Below, piece by piece: positions 6,839 to 9,090 of a DNA stretch of 9,090 nt. Both the position numbers and the translations under genes were made by a program. The DNA comes from Rhizobium sp. Q54 (GTDB taxonomy: Bacteria > Pseudomonadota > Alphaproteobacteria > Rickettsiales > UBA1997): positions 1-9,090 of the forward strand of contig CAMBFP010000039.1 of the NCBI GenBank assembly GCA_945865745.1. The letters are read 5' to 3'. The notes beneath the pieces were generated by a model that saw only the letters and a program-made list of their open reading frames with translations, did no database searches and had not been told where the DNA came from. Every line of letters begins with the position of its first letter. Position 1 is the stretch's first letter.

Positions 6839-8032
6839 ATGTCCTACCACCTCCGCCCAAAAAATAAAAAAGACTTTGTAATTCTACTTCTTGTTCTCGG
6901 TGGAATAATTGCTCTAGGGCCACTGACGATTGACGTCTACCTTCCCGCATTCAACGCAATTAGCGACGAGTTCAAAGCGCCAGAAAGAATGCTTCAATTG
7001 TCGCTTACCACCTATTTTATAGGCATTACTTTTGGGCAAATTATTTACGGTCCAATCGTCGATCGCTTCGGGAAAAAACCGCCGCTTTTTTTCGGACTCT
7101 TTCTCTTCACACTCTCATCAATTGGTTGCTACTTCTGCAAAAATATTGAGCAGTTAATTGTACTGCGCTTTTTCCAAGCATTCGGCGCGTGCGCTTGCAC
7201 AGTTGTTCCGCGGGCGATTGTGCGCGATCTTTTTACGCCGCAAGAATCTGGACGCGTTTTTTCACATTTGATTTTAGTGATGGGCGCGGCGCCGATTCTA
7301 GCTCCGCTCATTGGTAATTTATTGCTCGAGCAATTCGGATGGAGATCTATTTTTGCTTTTTTGAGTTTCTTCTCGGTTTTTTGCTTACTGCTCGCATATC
7401 GCTCCATTCCTGAAACCAAAGGCGCTGATGAAAATGAAAAAATCTCCAAAGCCTTTCGAAAATATTTAGGAATTTTACGCGACCGCAACTTCGTTAGAAG
7501 CTCTTTAACTGGAGGCTTAATGATGGCTGGGCTTTTTGCTTTTGTAACAGGATCGCCATCAATTTATCTCGATTTTTTTAGTCTTTCTTCGCGCGAATTC
7601 GGATTAATTTTTTCACTTAATGCCATTGGTTTTGTCTGCGCCTCGCAGATTAACGCTTATTTATTGAGAAGATTTTCGCTCGAATTGCTTTTCAAAAAAA
7701 TTATTTTTCTGCCTTTTTTAGTTGGAATTTTGTTGCTGATTTCTGCCGCAAGTAATCACGATTTTTGGGTAATTACTCCGCTATTTTGCGCCTTCCTTTT
7801 TAGTTGCGGAATGACATTTCCAAATGCAACTGCATCAGCTTTGGCTAATCAGGCCGCTCACAGCGGATCGGCTTCTGCATTGCTTGGAACAATACAATTT
7901 TCTCTTGCAGCCTGCTCTTCATTTTTGGTTGGTAATATACCTGGCGACGGTGTTGCGGCAACGGTTTTAGTGGTCGGCAGTTGCGGAATTGCCGCCTTTG
8001 CGGCGCAGAAAATCCTTAAGGAAAGAAGATAG
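6839..8032 (+). CDS. Bcr/CflA-family MFS drug-resistance-type exporter
   Basis: A 397-residue, roughly 12-helix major facilitator. The opening LGPLTIDVYLPAF (26-38) is the Bcr/CflA form of helix 1, followed by loop 2-3 motif A GPIVDRFGKKP (71-81), RFFQAFGACACTVVPRAIVRD in and after helix 4 (110-130), and a motif-C-like GAAPILAPLIGNLL in helix 5 (149-162), which is typical of antiporters. Family members export drugs such as bicyclomycin or chloramphenicol, sulphonamides, or small metabolites by proton antiport; the substrate here cannot be told. The start is the ATG at 6839, two bases after the ftsW stop, so the two are very probably co-transcribed and coupled. The frame continues upstream inside ftsW, but those 27 residues look non-native. 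The 3' end overlaps the convergent small membrane-protein gene by 17 bases. Confidence 0.88.
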   Translation: MSYHLRPKNKKDFVILLLVLGGIIALGPLTIDVYLPAFNAISDEFKAPERMLQLSLTTYFIGITFGQIIYGPIVDRFGKKPPLFFGLFLFTLSSIGCYFCKNIEQLIVLRFFQAFGACACTVVPRAIVRDLFTPQESGRVFSHLILVMGAAPILAPLIGNLLLEQFGWRSIFAFLSFFSVFCLLLAYRSIPETKGADENEKISKAFRKYLGILRDRNFVRSSLTGGLMMAGLFAFVTGSPSIYLDFFSLSSREFGLIFSLNAIGFVCASQINAYLLRRFSLELLFKKIIFLPFLVGILLLISAASNHDFWVITPLFCAFLFSCGMTFPNATASALANQAAHSGSASALLGTIQFSLAACSSFLVGNIPGDGVAATVLVVGSCGIAAFAAQKILKERR

Positions 8033-8348
8033 TTCTGATAGTGCTGATTTGTTGATTAAAGTATCGATTGATTATGACTTTACTGCCTTCGATTTCTTCA
8101 AAGAAGAAGAATAATAAAATGAATTCTAATATTACCAAAACCCCCACCAGAAAGACTAGACGCAATAATTTAGAGCTAGATTTATTTTTTGCGCCGATGC
8201 CCAAATCTTGTTTTTCTTCATGAATTTCTACGACATTTCCAGCAAAGCTAATTTCACTTTTACTTTCTTTGAGCAAGTCGGCCTTCTTTGTTTCGTCAAG
8301 ATTGGTAATGAAAGATTCAAGCTTGGAGTCGGAGGGGTTTTTAGTCAT
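8016..8348 (-). CDS. Hypothetical single-pass membrane protein downstream of lepB
   Basis: I do not recognise this 110-residue product. The first 60 residues are hydrophilic and rich in Lys, Glu and Ser (MTKNPSDSKLESFITNLDET...). They are followed by one strongly hydrophobic helix at about 63-83 (LRLVFLVGVLVILEFILLFFF) and a short tail (EEIEGSKVIINRYFNQQIS...). With no signal-like N-terminus and a helix preceded by KSSSK, an N-in, C-out (type II) placement is plausible, with about 27 residues in the periplasm. The ATG at 8348 is followed by a plausible coding start. The gene lies 142 bases after lepB on the same strand and its stop overlaps the convergent exporter gene by 17 bases. In many alphaproteobacteria rnc follows lepB; this is not rnc. 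A chance open frame is possible but the organised hydropathy argues for a real gene. Confidence 0.6.
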   Translation of the reverse strand: MTKNPSDSKLESFITNLDETKKADLLKESKSEISFAGNVVEIHEEKQDLGIGAKNKSSSKLLRLVFLVGVLVILEFILLFFFFEEIEGSKVIINRYFNQQISTIRTIFFP

Positions 8349-8386
8349 TTTGTTACTTTGTTTGTTGTTACCGAAAACTGAAGTTT

Positions 8387-8471
8387 GTCATCCTTTTAAA
8401 AGCTGAAATCAACAGTGGCGAACTCGGATCGATGACTAATCTTTTAGATAATCCGTCTTCGCAAAAATGAC
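8387..8471. repeat. Decayed GTCAT...ATGAC palindromic element
   Basis: About 85 bases begin gtcatccttttaaaagc and end gcttcg-like (cttcgcaaaaatgac). Outer ends are inverted (gtcat / atgac) and the complement of the right arm, cgtcatttttgcgaagacgg, resembles the 'GTCATTCCCGCGAAAGCGGGAATC' repeats widespread in Proteobacteria, with many substitutions. The inner arms no longer pair well, so it is an old copy. It fills most of the gap between lepB and the next gene on the minus strand. Confidence 0.45.
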
Positions 8472-8490
8472 GGGAGAATCGAACATTTAA

Positions 8491-9090
8491 TTAACCATTG
8501 ATATGATTCAGAATTCTCTCGAAGCGAATCGAGCTTGGCCATTGCCAAAATTGCCAAATTGGCTTGGCGGCAGAGAAGAAAATAATCGTGGCACGGCCGA
8601 CAAAATTTTCTTCTGGCACGTAGCCAACATGCTCAAGAAATCTGCTATCTTGTGAGTTGTCGCGATTGTCTCCCATTACAAAATAATGACCATCCGGAAC
8701 TTCATAAATTCCCGTATTGTCTTGTAGTGTTTTGAGTTGATCGAGAACCGTCATTTCTTTTCCGGAAGGCAAAGTTTCAACGAATTTCCTGATTGGTATT
8801 TTAATGCCAGAATCTACATCTTCAAATGATCCGCCGGCGGTTTTTTCAACTTTCTGCTCATTGATGTAAAGAACCCCATCGCTCACTTGAATGCGATCTT
8901 TGGGCAAGCCAATAACGCGCTTAATGTAGTTAATATCTGGATTTGAAGGCAGTCGAAAAACCGCAACATCACCGCGTTGCGGTTTATTTTTTTGCCAAAA
9001 TCTTCCCTCAAAAAGATCTAGCCCAAAAGGAAACGAGTAGCGGCTGTAGCCGTAAGAATATTTAGCGACAAAAATATAATCACCGATGAG
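8491..9090 (-). CDS. lepB: Signal peptidase I, N-terminus cut by the window edge
   Basis: Inner-membrane serine protease that removes signal peptides from exported proteins on the periplasmic side. The frame is open to the last base, giving 199 visible residues that begin LIGDYIFVAKYSYGYSR, the segment directly after the catalytic Ser motif, so the N-terminal membrane anchor and nucleophile lie outside the window. Visible marks are KPQRGDVAVFRLP (36-48), the catalytic Lys in NYIKRVIGLPKDRI (Lys at visible residue 57), and signature 3 GDNRDNSQDSR (140-150). The C-terminal FWQWPSSIRFERI resembles the tail of alphaproteobacterial LepB. The TTG at 8907 falls inside the conserved VIGLPKD block and is not the start. 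Signature 3 and the dyad Lys make the call secure. Confidence 0.95.
   Translation of the reverse strand, partial: LIGDYIFVAKYSYGYSRYSFPFGLDLFEGRFWQKNKPQRGDVAVFRLPSNPDINYIKRVIGLPKDRIQVSDGVLYINEQKVEKTAGGSFEDVDSGIKIPIRKFVETLPSGKEMTVLDQLKTLQDNTGIYEVPDGHYFVMGDNRDNSQDSRFLEHVGYVPEENFVGRATIIFFSAAKPIWQFWQWPSSIRFERILNHING

Noticed and set aside
7129..7488. 119-codon minus-strand frame inside the exporter gene
   Set aside because: It is the shadow of a well-supported MFS gene; the product is basic and low in information.
1..9090. CRISPR array, tRNA, rRNA, transposase, toxin-antitoxin or defence genes
   Set aside because: No regularly spaced direct repeats, cloverleaf-like sequence, rRNA-like sequence, transposase motifs or recognisable defence proteins were seen.

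Overview
The window is an ordinary chromosomal stretch of a low-GC, Gram-negative bacterium, most likely an alphaproteobacterium near the Rickettsiales/Holosporales. Three things point that way: AnmK, LepB and the small lipoprotein LptM have the alphaproteobacterial look; the gaps hold eroded palindromic elements with GTCAT...ATGAC or CATTGC...GCAATG ends; and an argH-lptM neighbourhood is, from memory, common in that class. The intact argH suggests a lineage less reduced than Rickettsia itself. This placement rests on motif resemblance only.

Layout. On the plus strand at the left are the 3' end of an rlmB-type 23S rRNA 2'-O-methyltransferase gene (cut by the window edge) and nadK, separated by about 180 bases of decayed repeat. 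A strong 31-base inverted repeat sits at the junction where nadK meets anmK tail to tail. From about 5.6 kb back to 1.8 kb the minus strand carries argH, then lptM, holB and anmK. lptM is a 45-codon lipoprotein gene whose end overlaps the start of holB by 8 bases. The 255 bases between argH and lptM have no convincing gene, but two overlapping plus-strand frames there may be a small or broken gene.

From a 58-base divergent gap opposite argH, the plus strand carries ftsW, followed after only 2 bases by a Bcr/CflA-type MFS exporter gene. The exporter's 3' end overlaps by 17 bases an oppositely oriented gene for an unrecognised one-pass membrane protein (110 aa). That gene lies downstream of lepB (signal peptidase I, N-terminus cut by the right edge) on the minus strand, with another decayed palindromic element between them.

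The functions are mostly housekeeping: rRNA methylation, NADP supply, muropeptide recycling (AnmK), the clamp-loader delta' subunit, LPS-translocon maturation (LptM), arginine synthesis, septal peptidoglycan synthesis (FtsW), export and signal-peptide cleavage. Several bear on envelope biogenesis. I found no new defence, mobile or biosynthetic system. The points most worth a second look are the small coupled lptM gene, the repeat elements, the unexplained argH-lptM gap, and the unknown membrane protein next to lepB.
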